DNA of 64,000 bases from GCA-2746795 sp964643965 (GTDB lineage: Bacteria; Chloroflexota; Anaerolineae; Promineifilales; Promineifilaceae), in the NCBI GenBank assembly GCA_964643965.1, contig CAZXVH010000010.1, positions 1 to 64,000 on the forward strand, read 5' to 3'. Shown piece by piece: positions 18,070-26,998 of the stretch (positions within the stretch are counted from its first letter, which is position 1; every line of letters begins with the position of its first letter). The notes under the pieces were generated by a model. It did not search any database. It was not told the origin of the DNA and saw nothing but the letters and a program-made list of their open reading frames with translations. A program made the translations under genes and the position numbers.

Positions 18070-18639
18070 TTAATCAAGCTCTGGCTGGAGCAGGCCATAA
18101 TTACCATCACGCCGCCGATACAACACATTAATTGCCTCTTCTTCCGCACTAAAGAAAACAAAAAAATCATGGCCTAACAGCTCCATTTGTTCAATGGCTT
18201 CTTCTGTAGACATGGGCTGCAAGGGAAAACGCTTATGACGGACGATTGCTTTCGCCTCATCTTCATCATCATAATCTTCTTCTACCGGCAAAGGTTCGCC
18301 CATCCATGCCTCTTCCTGGCTGCCCCCACCACGCCAACGACGCTTTTGTTTGCCCCGGTACCGTTTTATTTGTCGATATAATTTATCAATAACAGCATCA
18401 ATGGCTGCAAAAATATCGTTGCTGCGCTCTTCGGCGCGGAGAATAGTGCCTCGATCATCCCGTACTGTAATTTGAGCCACTTGTCGTTCAACAGCGCTGC
18501 GTGTGTTTTCCATACTGAGATCCACAACAACTTCTGTCAGGTTAGGTAAATAGCGATCTAACCTTGCAGTTTTCTTTTCTACGTAATTCTCTAACCTGGG
18601 GGTTACTTCTAAATTGTGACTATGAATTGTTATGTCCAT
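18070..18639 (-). CDS. hpf: Ribosome hibernation promoting factor, long form
   Basis: A 189-aa protein with the two-domain long HPF layout. The N-terminal S30AE/RaiA fold is 'MDITIHSHNLEVTPRLENYV' with basic helices 'KLYRQIKRYRGKQKRRW'. An acidic linker (~115-130) follows, then the C-terminal dimerisation domain 'KRFPLQPMSTEEAIEQMELL' and 'GHDFFVFFSAEEEAINVLYR'. It binds the 30S decoding region in stationary phase and links two ribosomes into 100S dimers. GAGGAGAC lies before the ATG. Placement next to comF is a common bacterial arrangement. Confidence 0.95.
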   Translation of the reverse strand: MDITIHSHNLEVTPRLENYVEKKTARLDRYLPNLTEVVVDLSMENTRSAVERQVAQITVRDDRGTILRAEERSNDIFAAIDAVIDKLYRQIKRYRGKQKRRWRGGGSQEEAWMGEPLPVEEDYDDEDEAKAIVRHKRFPLQPMSTEEAIEQMELLGHDFFVFFSAEEEAINVLYRRRDGNYGLLQPELD

Positions 18640-18684
18640 GTTTTGTCTCCTCAGACTTGAAATAGGTAATCCATTATCCCATTT

Positions 18685-19404
18685 CTATAAAGCTCGTGCC
18701 AGACAATAAGCGGATACATTATTGGCGCCAGCGGTGAGTAAGATTTCTGCAGCGGCAGTTAAGGTTGCCCCGGTAGTACATACATCATCTACTAATAAAA
18801 TATTTCTCCCTTTAACCAGGTTGTAGTCGTTCACAGAAAAGGCGCCTCGAACATTGCGTTGTCGTTCATCTGCATTTAAACCTACCTGAGATGTTGTCTT
18901 TCGGGATCGATTTAGGATCTGATTATTTTTTGACAAATCTAGTTGATTACAAAATGAGTTCGCTAACAGGTCAGATTGATTATAACCACGTTCTTTTTGC
19001 CTTTGGGCATGAAGGGGGATAGGGGCTACTAAATCTACTGGGGTTTGCCATTTGGACCATGCCTGTGCCATGAGGTGGCCTAATGGTTCAGCCAAAGCAA
19101 AGACGTTTCGGTATTTTAGTTGGTGGATGATGTCTGGCAAAATGCCATCAAAGTGGAAGGCTGCTCTAATTTGGGTGAGGGGTAACGGCCGTTTCTGGCA
19201 AGTAGAGCAGGTGATATCCGCTTTCGCTACAGGACAACCACATTGATGGCAAACTGGTTCTTCCAACCATATCAATGCAGCCACACAGTCAGGACACAAG
19301 AGATGGCCCACCTGGCGACAATGAGCGCAAACAGGGGGAAAAACAAAGTTGACAACCTGGCTTTTGAGATTCCTGACTTGTGTTTGCCAGGATAAAAGCG
19401 ACAT
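18685..19404 (-). CDS. comF: ComF family protein (zinc-finger phosphoribosyltransferase)
   Basis: A ~239-aa protein. The N-terminal zinc finger has Cys pairs ('CAHCRQVGHLLCPDC', then 'CHQCGCPV' and 'CSTC'). The C-terminal type I phosphoribosyltransferase domain has the PRPP motif 'ILLVDDVCTTGATL' and an upstream 'RQKERGYNQSDLLA'. In competent bacteria ComFC is a cytosolic factor needed for DNA uptake. A ComEA homologue is present at 63.2 kb, so natural transformation is plausible. The start is the ATG at 19404; a TTG four codons upstream is possible. Confidence 0.88.
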   Translation of the reverse strand: MSLLSWQTQVRNLKSQVVNFVFPPVCAHCRQVGHLLCPDCVAALIWLEEPVCHQCGCPVAKADITCSTCQKRPLPLTQIRAAFHFDGILPDIIHQLKYRNVFALAEPLGHLMAQAWSKWQTPVDLVAPIPLHAQRQKERGYNQSDLLANSFCNQLDLSKNNQILNRSRKTTSQVGLNADERQRNVRGAFSVNDYNLVKGRNILLVDDVCTTGATLTAAAEILLTAGANNVSAYCLARAL

Positions 19405-19488
19405 AAGCGTTCCCAATTATCGGCTAATAACCAGTTGGTAAAAAACAATGTTGCGGAGAAGTGTGTTTCACCCACTTTCAAAACCAGA

Positions 19489-20430
19489 TTATCCGGTTAA
19501 TCCCTTGAGTGCTTCGTTACGCGCCACCTGAATACCGGCCGGGCCAAGCAATACAATGAAAATTGAAGGGAAAATTAAAAATACCAGGGGGAACGTCATT
19601 TTGACAGGCGCCTGCTGTGCTTTTTCTTCTGCCCGCTGCCGCCGTCGTACCCGCATTTGCTCAGACTGGATTCGTAAAACCTTGCCAATACCAACGCCTA
19701 ATTGTTCAGCCTGCAAAATAGCCGCGATAAAACTGGTCACATCGGGCACATCCGTGCGGTCAGACATATCCTTGAGCGCCTGACGCCGTGATTTCCCTAA
19801 TTGCATTTCATAAATCACCCGGCCGAATTCTAGCGCCAGCGGATCCGTCCACTTTTCATCTACCTTCTGCATCGCCGCATTGAAGGTTAAACCGGCATCC
19901 ACACAAATGGTCATCAAATCCAGGGCATCCGGCAGCTTTTTAATAATCGCCTGTTTGCGTCTATCAATCATGGAGCGCAAAAACATATAGGGCAGCATAA
20001 AGCCAATACCGGCGCCACCCAGTCCGTAAAGGAGACGTTTGCTCACCTCCGCTCCGTTTCTGGTCATCATCATGAAAACCAGCCCACCCAACAGCACCGT
20101 GGCTACCAGGCGTAGCGCCCAAAATTCAGCTGCCGACATATTGCGTGGATTGCCAGCCAGTTCAAGTTGGCGCGTGGTGCGTTCTAATGTTGTTTGCGGG
20201 GTAAAGCGTATGATAAAGTCGCTGATCTTACGGATGATCGGCACAAAAATCCGGTCTGAAATAGGCATCGACAGTTCAATTTCTTCAATGGAAACAATCT
20301 CTTCCCGAGCAGCAAACTCATCAATACGGGTCGTCAGCGGATCATCTTCGGCGCGGCGAAGCAAAAAAACACTGGCAACAATAATAATAAGCGCCACCAC
20401 CCCGGCAAGTAAGATCAAATTTGTTGACAT
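19489..20430 (-). CDS. tadC: Tad pilus inner-membrane platform protein TadC
   Basis: A 313-aa type II secretion F-domain protein: an N-terminal TM helix, a pair of TM helices at ~105-150, the GspF core 'LPDALDLMTICVDAGLTFNA' plus 'VTSFIAAILQAEQLGVGIGK', and a C-terminal TM segment 'FPLVFLIFPSIFIVLLGPAG'. With TadB it forms the membrane platform on which the CpaF ATPase assembles Flp pili. GGAGA precedes the ATG, 38 bases after tadB. Confidence 0.92.
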   Translation of the reverse strand: MSTNLILLAGVVALIIIVASVFLLRRAEDDPLTTRIDEFAAREEIVSIEEIELSMPISDRIFVPIIRKISDFIIRFTPQTTLERTTRQLELAGNPRNMSAAEFWALRLVATVLLGGLVFMMMTRNGAEVSKRLLYGLGGAGIGFMLPYMFLRSMIDRRKQAIIKKLPDALDLMTICVDAGLTFNAAMQKVDEKWTDPLALEFGRVIYEMQLGKSRRQALKDMSDRTDVPDVTSFIAAILQAEQLGVGIGKVLRIQSEQMRVRRRQRAEEKAQQAPVKMTFPLVFLIFPSIFIVLLGPAGIQVARNEALKGLTG

Positions 20431-20468
20431 ATCAATTCTCCGTCTCGTTTCTAAGTCTATACATTTGA

Positions 20469-21461
20469 TTAGACTTCAATATTGACAATTTTGCGGATAG
20501 CTAACATACCCATGAGCATCATAAACCCGCCAATACCGATGACTACCCACCCGCAAGGCAAATAGGGAGCCAGTACCCAGGGTTTATCTTTCGCCCATAA
20601 CTCAGACATATACTCGCCATTAATGGCGTACAACACGCCAGCCAGGCCAAGCGGCAGCAAGCCGACAACCCAGCCAGAAATACGCCCCTGTGCCGTTAAA
20701 GAGCGAATTTCGCCTTTAATACGGACGCGCTCCCGGATGGTGAAACTAATGGTATCCAAAATTTCCGCCAGATTGCCACCGACTTCACGCTGAATATTAA
20801 CGGCCGTTATAATCAAATCCAGGTCTTCACTAGGCACTCGCTTATACATATTGTTGAGCGCCTCTTCCAAACCCAAACCCAAACGAACCTCCTGCACAAC
20901 ACGCTCGAACTCTCTAGATACAGGGGGAGGAAGTTCCGTAGCAATCGCTTCCATACCTTGTAAAACACTATACCCAGAGCGTAACGCATTCACCCATAAA
21001 TTAAGCGTATCACTTAATTGGCTGTCAAACGCATTCATCCGGCGAGAAGCCGCTATACCCAAATAAATCCGGGGGATTTGCAAACCAACAATTGCGCCAA
21101 TAATTGCCAGCACAACGTTTTTATTCATAATGAAATAAGTCGCTATCGCTACCCCAATCGCACTGGCAAACACCAAAATAATATATTCGCTAACCCGCAA
21201 CTTGATATCAGCCTTTGAAATACGCGCTTTAGTGGGCGCAAAAAAACCACGCTTAACCAAAACCGAGTCCACCCGGTCCGCTAAATCATCACCAGCTTGG
21301 TCTCCAATTTCCTCAGCAATATCAACCACATCATTCGTAGCAACAAACTGCTCTAGCCGCTCATCAACATTGCTGCGACCGCCACCCGCCACCAGAGCAA
21401 TACTTGCCCCAAAGATAATCAGTAATGCAATTCCACCTATAACCAACCCAATTAACGGCAT
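20469..21461 (-). CDS. tadB: Tad pilus inner-membrane platform protein TadB
   Basis: A 330-aa protein with an N-terminal TM helix, a TM pair at ~90-130, the GspF-domain core 'LSDTLNLWVNALRSGYSVLQ' and 'AVNIQREVGGNLAEILDTIS', and two C-terminal TM helices. Position directly after cpaF identifies it as TadB rather than TadC. AAGGAG precedes the ATG. It pairs with TadC as the heterologous platform of the Flp pilus machine. Confidence 0.92.
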   Translation of the reverse strand: MPLIGLVIGGIALLIIFGASIALVAGGGRSNVDERLEQFVATNDVVDIAEEIGDQAGDDLADRVDSVLVKRGFFAPTKARISKADIKLRVSEYIILVFASAIGVAIATYFIMNKNVVLAIIGAIVGLQIPRIYLGIAASRRMNAFDSQLSDTLNLWVNALRSGYSVLQGMEAIATELPPPVSREFERVVQEVRLGLGLEEALNNMYKRVPSEDLDLIITAVNIQREVGGNLAEILDTISFTIRERVRIKGEIRSLTAQGRISGWVVGLLPLGLAGVLYAINGEYMSELWAKDKPWVLAPYLPCGWVVIGIGGFMMLMGMLAIRKIVNIEV

Positions 21462-21482
21462 GATTCGCTCCTTTAAGGACGC

Positions 21483-22865
21483 CTACCTTCTTCCACGCGT
21501 ACCGATACCAAAAATTGATGGCGGCAACATGATGCCTGCTTCTTGCAGCTTCCACATAAACTTAGGCCGAAGACCCGTGGGCCGCAAGCGCCCTATAACC
21601 TTGCCAGCCTCTATACTAGTTTGTTCAAATCGGAAAATTTCCGATGTCGTAATGACATCCCCTTCCATACCCTGGATTTCACTAATCGATATCACCTTTC
21701 GAGAGCCATCGCGCATACGATCTTGTTGCACCACAACATTCACAGCAGAAGCAATTTGTTCACGTATAGCCCGATGCGGCAAATCCATACCCGCCATCAA
21801 CACCATCGTTTCCAAACGGGCCAACATATCACGAGTGCTGTTGGCATGACCCGTTGTCATACTGCCATCATGACCTGTATTCATCGCCTGCAACATATCT
21901 AACGCTTCACCGCCACGAACCTCCCCCACAATAATCCGATCCGGGCGCATACGTAAAGAGTTAATAACTAAATCTTGAATCGTCACAGAGCCACGTCCTT
22001 CCACATTTGCCGCTCTCGACTCCAACGTTACCACATGCTCCTGACGAAGCTGAAGTTCCGCCGCATTTTCAATCGTCACAATACGCTCATCATCTGGGAT
22101 AAATCCAGAAAGAATATTGAGCAGCGTCGTCTTCCCTGAACCCGTACCCCCGGACACAAAAATATTTAGCTTGGCAACCACACAAGCCTTTAAAAATTCC
22201 ACTGCTTCAGGGGTTATACTGCCAAACTCGATCAAATTATCAATTGTAAATGGAATCTTTGCGAATAGCCGGATAGTCAGAGCAGCACCGTTAATAGCAA
22301 TAGGGGGCACCACCGCATTCACACGAGAGCCATCAGGAAGACGGGCATCAACCATTGGCGAACCCTCATCAATGCGCCGGCCGAGCGGAGCCACAATACG
22401 ATCTATAATACGTAACAGATGGTCATTATCCTCAAAAATTACATTCGTCCGCTGAATCTTACCGCCAGATTCAATAAATACCTGGTGCGGCCCATTAACC
22501 ATGATTTCCGTCACATTATCTTGATGTAAAAACTGTTCCAATGGCCCATAACCCAATATTTCAGCCGCAATCGCCTCAAACAAACGCCGTTTCTCATTTC
22601 TTGTTAGAACAATGCTCTCCTCTTCAAGCATCGTCTCAAACATTTCTCGAATCGTGCCCCGTACTTCTGTCGTTTGCGTAATATCCATACCCGGGTCAAG
22701 TTCAGCAATCAACTTTTGTTGCACCCGGTTTTTAAGATCCACATAGGCGTCACGCGAACCCACAGCCGGAGAAGATCGTTTCACCCGTAATTCTTGTAAA
22801 TTAGAAGATTGCGCATCCGCTGGACCAGTTTGTTGATTTCGTTCAATTCGCTTTAATAAAGACAC
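21483..22865 (-). CDS. cpaF: Tad pilus assembly ATPase CpaF/TadA
   Basis: A 460-aa type II/IV secretion ATPase that powers Flp pilus assembly at the cytoplasmic face. Seen: an N-domain with 'LGYGPLEQFLHQDNVTEIMV', Walker A 'GGTGSGKTT' (239-247), the Asp box 'ERIVTIENAAELQL', Walker B region 'RPDRIIVGEVRGGEALDML' and the His box 'GHDGSMTTGHANS'. The start is a GTG at 22865 with GGAGG 8 bases upstream. It follows cpaE after a 129-base gap that has its own promoter candidate. Confidence 0.95.
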   Translation of the reverse strand: MSLLKRIERNQQTGPADAQSSNLQELRVKRSSPAVGSRDAYVDLKNRVQQKLIAELDPGMDITQTTEVRGTIREMFETMLEEESIVLTRNEKRRLFEAIAAEILGYGPLEQFLHQDNVTEIMVNGPHQVFIESGGKIQRTNVIFEDNDHLLRIIDRIVAPLGRRIDEGSPMVDARLPDGSRVNAVVPPIAINGAALTIRLFAKIPFTIDNLIEFGSITPEAVEFLKACVVAKLNIFVSGGTGSGKTTLLNILSGFIPDDERIVTIENAAELQLRQEHVVTLESRAANVEGRGSVTIQDLVINSLRMRPDRIIVGEVRGGEALDMLQAMNTGHDGSMTTGHANSTRDMLARLETMVLMAGMDLPHRAIREQIASAVNVVVQQDRMRDGSRKVISISEIQGMEGDVITTSEIFRFEQTSIEAGKVIGRLRPTGLRPKFMWKLQEAGIMLPPSIFGIGTRGRR

Positions 22866-22904
22866 AAAGACACCTCCAACATCCAGGTAATTGACGGAAA
22901 GTTC

Positions 22905-22934
22905 TTAATAAAAACAGAGATGATATTCTGTCAA
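22905..22934 (-). promoter_or_regulatory. Internal promoter candidate for cpaF-tadBC
   Basis: On the minus strand TTGACA (22934-22929, consensus -35), an 18-bp spacer and TATTAA (22910-22905). The predicted start is ~30 bases upstream of the cpaF GTG. Confidence 0.45.
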
Positions 22935-22994
22935 TCCCTCAAGGAAACCATAAAAATTGTCGTTTCCTGATTTTGACTACCGTTCGCAGTTTAC

Positions 22995-24257
22995 CTAACG
23001 CTTTCCAAATAATTTACCAAACAAACCACTTGTCTCGGTATCCTTTCCGGTACCATTTGAATCATTATCTGACTCAACAGAAAGTTCTGTGGCGATCTTT
23101 TCGGCCAGTTTATTAATTGCTTCAGCCACAGGCTGCTTTCTTCCATTTCCTAAAACAACAGGGACGCCCTGGTCTATCGCCGTACTTACAGTAAGAGTAT
23201 CCTCAGGGATTACCATAAATATCGGCCGTTTGAGGGTCTCGCCAATATCTTTAATGGATATGCCCTGTTTTTTAGTCGCTTGATTTACGACAAGCCACAC
23301 TTTTTTTGTTTGATAATCAAGACTCTGCGCCAAATCAAAGAATCTACTCACATTCTTCAAACTTGGCAGCGTTTGCTGAGTAATTAAAAGGATACGATCT
23401 GCTTCATCTAACAGGGTCAAGGCAATGTCATTTAAGCTTGAAGTAGTATCAATGATTATAAAATCATATAGAGGTCGCAAATTAACCAGCAAATCTTTAA
23501 TTGATTTATCTGTCACAACATCTGCCATTTCCGGACGGGGGGGCGCCATGAGCACGTGAAGGCCACTCTTATGAACTTGCACAACACTGTTCACCAAATC
23601 AGAATCTATCTCACCATCCCGACTGCTAAAGTCAACAATGCTAGTAACCGGCTTCATATTAACCATCACAGAGACATCACCAAACTGTAAACTACCATCA
23701 ATCAGCAATGTACGGAACTCTCTCTGCGCCAATGATACCGCTAAATTTATGGCAATTGTAGTACAACCGCTTCCCCCTTTCGGGCTGAAAACAGATATTA
23801 CAGAACCTTCAGCCGCCACCACCTTCATCCCAGTTGTCGCCACGCCAGTTTGTGACTGAACGGGCGCACGATGAACAACCGGTCTTTTGGCATTCACCCG
23901 GCGAACTGCGGCGACCAACTCATCGCCGCCAAAAGGTTTGGTGAGAAAATCGCGAGCGCCAGCCAACATCGCTCTACGCAGGTAGTCTGAATCACTTTGA
24001 ACAGACATGATAATTATCTGCGTGGTGGGAACCAACTCGGAAATCTTTTGACTGGCGCCAATCCCATCAATACCGGGCATGTTGATATCCATAAGGATAA
24101 TATCTGGGCGGAATTCTTGCGCCATTTCGACAGCTTGTTCACCCGTACCAGCCTGCCCAATTACTTCAATATCGGACTCAAACTGCAACAGTTTCCGCAC
24201 GTTTTCCCGGGTTTCTGGAAGATCATCAACAATTAATACACGAATATTATCTGACAT
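22995..24257 (-). CDS. cpaE: CpaE-like receiver / MinD-type ATPase
   Basis: A 420-aa fusion. The N-terminal receiver has D11-D12, phospho-acceptor D57 ('ILMDINMPG') and Lys in 'LTKPFGG', all present, so it looks phosphorylatable; many CpaE receivers are degenerate. The C-terminal SIMIBI ATPase has a deviant Walker A 'KGGSGCTT' (160-167), 'LLIDGSLQFGDVSVM' and 'IDTTSSLNDIAL'. CpaE positions the Tad machine at a site on the membrane. An acidic, Ser/Asn-rich stretch (~395-410) precedes a C-terminal 'GLFGKLFGK' amphipathic tail that may bind membrane, as in MinD. It heads the cpaE-cpaF-tadB-tadC run. Confidence 0.9.
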   Translation of the reverse strand: MSDNIRVLIVDDLPETRENVRKLLQFESDIEVIGQAGTGEQAVEMAQEFRPDIILMDINMPGIDGIGASQKISELVPTTQIIIMSVQSDSDYLRRAMLAGARDFLTKPFGGDELVAAVRRVNAKRPVVHRAPVQSQTGVATTGMKVVAAEGSVISVFSPKGGSGCTTIAINLAVSLAQREFRTLLIDGSLQFGDVSVMVNMKPVTSIVDFSSRDGEIDSDLVNSVVQVHKSGLHVLMAPPRPEMADVVTDKSIKDLLVNLRPLYDFIIIDTTSSLNDIALTLLDEADRILLITQQTLPSLKNVSRFFDLAQSLDYQTKKVWLVVNQATKKQGISIKDIGETLKRPIFMVIPEDTLTVSTAIDQGVPVVLGNGRKQPVAEAINKLAEKIATELSVESDNDSNGTGKDTETSGLFGKLFGKR

Positions 24258-24665
24258 TGACTTTTCACTAAATTAAAAATCTTGCTCCCTAAGCCATATA
24301 CTAGTAGCTAGAGACAGGAAATTAAATCAAAATATGGCATGTTGTAAGACTTTGATAGGGGGATTATATTTATCTTTAGGAGTTAAAGATTTCAAGGTTT
24401 GCATGTGTTAAGAATTCACACTCGCTATCTATATGCTCATGATACTGAGTTCAAGATCATTGTCAATAGGCAAAAAGCTTTTTACCCATACCCAAAGAGC
24501 AACTAAGAATATATCTTATGTTTATCTATTGTAACCTAGTAACGATAAATTGGCTAACCAGTTGTCCTTAATTTTTCAATGTTTCGTGTGATATAATTTT
24601 GAAGACTTCTTGCCAATTACCGAAAAACTCACATGACTGAGTTCTTAGAAAATCACCTGGAAATG
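24258..24665. other. AT-rich intergenic region upstream of cpaE
   Basis: About 400 bases, more AT-rich than the surroundings, with no convincing open frame. It should hold the cpaE promoter on the minus strand, but no -35/-10 pair with good spacing stands out. A perfect 12-base palindrome AAAAAGCTTTTT lies near 24473. Confidence 0.5.
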
Positions 24666-24698
24666 AATAAGGCCCTATCTTGAAGATAGGGCCTTATT
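24666..24698 (-). terminator. Terminator behind the flp pilin gene
   Basis: AATAAGGCCCTATCTT (24666-24681) and its perfect complement (24683-24698) form a long hairpin with a 1-base centre (in practice a 12-14 bp stem and short loop). It lies 53 bases past the flp stop and isolates the highly expressed pilin from cpaE. Confidence 0.85.
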
Positions 24699-24750
24699 AT
24701 TTACCTGTTAATTGAATTACAAGCAATAGGCTTGCAACTTGGTCTCAAAT

Positions 24751-24900
24751 TTAGGTGAGACCAGCGGTGATCTTGCTGAAGACGTTACCAATCTGGGGAC
24801 CCAAAAGAGTCAAAATGGCGATGATAACGACAGCAACCAAAACCAATACCAGAGCGTACTCTACCAAACCTTGACCTTCTTCACGATTTAAAAATAACAT
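24751..24900 (-). CDS. flp: Flp-type major pilin (49 aa)
   Basis: A short gene, easily missed by size cut-offs. The 49-aa product starts MLFLNREEGQGLVEYALVLV and continues with one hydrophobic helix (VAVVIIAILTLL) and the tail GPQIGNVFSKITAGLT. It has the Flp prepilin site: cleavage after G9, then Glu at +5 (E14) and Tyr at +6 (Y15). The processed helix would be secreted and assembled as the pilus fibre by the CpaF/TadBC machine encoded just downstream. GGAGG lies 7 bases before the ATG, and an extended -10 promoter and a terminator bracket the gene as a single transcription unit. Confidence 0.93.
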   Translation of the reverse strand: MLFLNREEGQGLVEYALVLVLVAVVIIAILTLLGPQIGNVFSKITAGLT

Positions 24901-24987
24901 TGTAATGCCTCCTAAATATATATGAACTTATAAGATAACTAAAGATTAACCTGTTTTCACTCCCACCTCAATAGGAGTGTAGTACTG

Positions 24988-25000
24988 AAAATTATACCAG
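24988..25000 (-). promoter_or_regulatory. Extended -10 promoter of flp
   Basis: On the minus strand CTGGTATAAT (25000-24991) has a perfect -10 with the TGn extension. No well-spaced -35 is present: a TTGACA-like element lies only 7 bases upstream. The predicted start is ~85 bases before the flp ATG. Confidence 0.5.
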
Positions 25001-25018
25001 ATTTGTCAATATCAACAT

Positions 25019-26086
25019 TTAATAACTATCGGTAGCAATGGGTATTGTAAATTGAATCCTTGTACCTCGACCCATACTACTTTGAATATTCATTTCACCA
25101 CCCAGCATTTCAATTCGTTCTCGTAATGAAGCGAGACCGATAGTGCCGCTATCGTTGTTAAGGGCATCATCAACATTGAAGCCACTGCCATTGTCTTCAA
25201 CGATTGCTTGAACATGTTCTTGAGCCAGATCAAGTGTAACCTGAATCTGTGTGGCCTGGGCATGTGACAAGGCGTTTGTCAAGAGTTCTTGCACACCTCG
25301 AAATATTGTCACTTCTATATGGCTTTCCAGGCGGCGTTCAACGCCTGTAACGGTTATAGGCACAGAAATGCCATTTTTCTCCTGGAATGACTCCACATAA
25401 CGGCGCAGGGTGGGCACGACGCCCAAATCGTCTAGCATCATGGGTCGCAAATCAAAAATAAAGTCTTTGACATCATTAAATGTGGAAGCGGCCACACTTT
25501 TTAAGGCATTGAGTTCCGCTCTGGCGCGATCTGGATTCACGTCGAAGAAACGTTGACATATTTCTGCCTGTAAAATAAAGTTGCTTAAAGAAGATGCTGG
25601 GCCATCATGCATACGCCGTACTAAACTCTGTCGGCTGAGTTCTTCCGTTTGGATGACACGAATAACGCTTGAACGGTCTCCCGAGTATTTCATGCCTGCA
25701 CTTCTGCTTGCCAAAGATAAACCGCCAAATTCATCTGAAAGATCGATAAAACGGCGCTGAAACTCTGATAATCGTTCCAGGTTTCTTTGATCGCTTTGCA
25801 ATTTCTCAAGCTGACCGCGCATGGTAAACAAACGCTGTTGTACATCCCCCAATGCTTCATAAGCTTCTTTGATGTCTTCACGAGGTAATGTCTCAAAATT
25901 GGTTTGCAGCTGCTTAACATAATTAGTGACCTGGGCGTTTCGCTGGGCCAGGCGCTCTACTTCGGCTGCGCTTTGCTTAATGAGAATATCAATCTCTTTT
26001 AAGTCTCGTTGTGTTTGTTGGTAATCTTTATCAGCTTCTTCTACAAAAGCTTGCAAAGAGTTACCATTTAATGACTCATCTGCCAT
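25019..26086 (-). CDS. DegS-like cytosolic sensor histidine kinase
   Basis: A 355-aa kinase without membrane segments. A long N-terminal coiled coil (~15-115) leads to a HisKA_3 dimerisation domain with 'RRMHDGPASSLSNFILQAE' (phospho-acceptor H160), then an HATPase_c domain with N-box 'VQELLTNALSHAQ' and G-box 'VEDNGSGFNVDDAL' and 'GTIGLASLRERIEMLGG'. This matches Bacillus DegS in order and in the absence of TM helices. It follows its response regulator by 34 bases and sits directly upstream of flp, so control of the Tad pilus is likely. The N-terminal signal is unknown. Confidence 0.88.
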   Translation of the reverse strand: MADESLNGNSLQAFVEEADKDYQQTQRDLKEIDILIKQSAAEVERLAQRNAQVTNYVKQLQTNFETLPREDIKEAYEALGDVQQRLFTMRGQLEKLQSDQRNLERLSEFQRRFIDLSDEFGGLSLASRSAGMKYSGDRSSVIRVIQTEELSRQSLVRRMHDGPASSLSNFILQAEICQRFFDVNPDRARAELNALKSVAASTFNDVKDFIFDLRPMMLDDLGVVPTLRRYVESFQEKNGISVPITVTGVERRLESHIEVTIFRGVQELLTNALSHAQATQIQVTLDLAQEHVQAIVEDNGSGFNVDDALNNDSGTIGLASLRERIEMLGGEMNIQSSMGRGTRIQFTIPIATDSY

Positions 26087-26120
26087 TGATCATCCCCTAA
26101 AAAGTGTTGATTGCTATGAA

Positions 26121-26816
26121 TTACTCGCCAATCCCCTCAAGTCTTACCCAACCATGCCGCAGGGCGTAAACGGCCGCTTGGGTGCGATCATCTACTCGTA
26201 ATTTGCGTAAAATAGCGGTCATGTGATTTTTAACTGTTTGATGGCTGATGCCCAGCTTGTAGGCGATTTCTTTGTTACTCAAGCCTTTGGTGACATGCTC
26301 TAGAATTTCCATTTCACGGGGTGACAAAGGCACAAATAACTCGTCAGTATCACTGACAAGCGACCCGCCGAAACGGCCGATTTTCTGTTCTATCCATCTC
26401 ATCAATTCATCATAAGTCATTATTTTTTCGCCGACTGCATATTCCCCTTCTAATACCGCGTGAATGATGTTGATGAGGTCTTCTGGGGCAATATCTTTTG
26501 GGCAATAGGCTGAGGCGCCGGCTCTGAAGGCATGAAATACTTGTTCCGCATCATCATAGCCGGTGATGACAATGACTTTTATGTCTGTTAATTGGCTTTT
26601 TATTTTCCGCGTTACCTGGAGACCATTTATAGTGGGTAAGTTTATGTCCATTAAAATAACGTCTGGATGGACTTCATAAACTAACTCTATGGCGATTTCT
26701 CCATCAGCGGCTTCGCCCACAACAGACATGTTCGGATCAGTACCGAGCAAGTCACTAAGTCCCTGGCGGAATAACGGATGATCGTCAACGATAAGGATTT
26801 TTATGGCTTCTGACAC
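26121..26816 (-). CDS. LuxR/NarL-family response regulator (DegU-like)
   Basis: A 231-aa DNA-binding response regulator. The receiver has 'LIVDDHPLFRQGL', phospho-acceptor D57 ('ILMDINLP') and the Lys in 'YCPKDI'. The output is a C-terminal LuxR-type helix-turn-helix 'LSPREMEILEHVTKGLSNKE' plus 'ISHQTVKNHMTAILRKL'. The GTG start at 26816 has GGAAGGG 6 bases upstream. It is paired with the DegS-like kinase and probably regulates the neighbouring pilus genes. TACAAT at 26842-26837 may be its -10. Confidence 0.9.
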   Translation of the reverse strand: MSEAIKILIVDDHPLFRQGLSDLLGTDPNMSVVGEAADGEIAIELVYEVHPDVILMDINLPTINGLQVTRKIKSQLTDIKVIVITGYDDAEQVFHAFRAGASAYCPKDIAPEDLINIIHAVLEGEYAVGEKIMTYDELMRWIEQKIGRFGGSLVSDTDELFVPLSPREMEILEHVTKGLSNKEIAYKLGISHQTVKNHMTAILRKLRVDDRTQAAVYALRHGWVRLEGIGE

Positions 26817-26998
26817 GGTACCCTTCCTTTTCTAATATTGTATCGCCTCATGATGCATGGTTGCATGGCTATCAATCAATTACAGCTTTCGCTGCTTCAA
26901 AATGCAGGGTATGCAGCAGGTCATTTTTGCTTGGGAGCAGTGGCAGTATACCATGAAAAAGTTTGCACTGGCAAACGAGTGATTTCCCCCATTTTGAG

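Noticed and set aside
24350..24600. Riboswitch or small RNA in the AT-rich region upstream of cpaE
   Set aside because: Apart from one short palindrome, no conserved stem set or terminator was recognisable.
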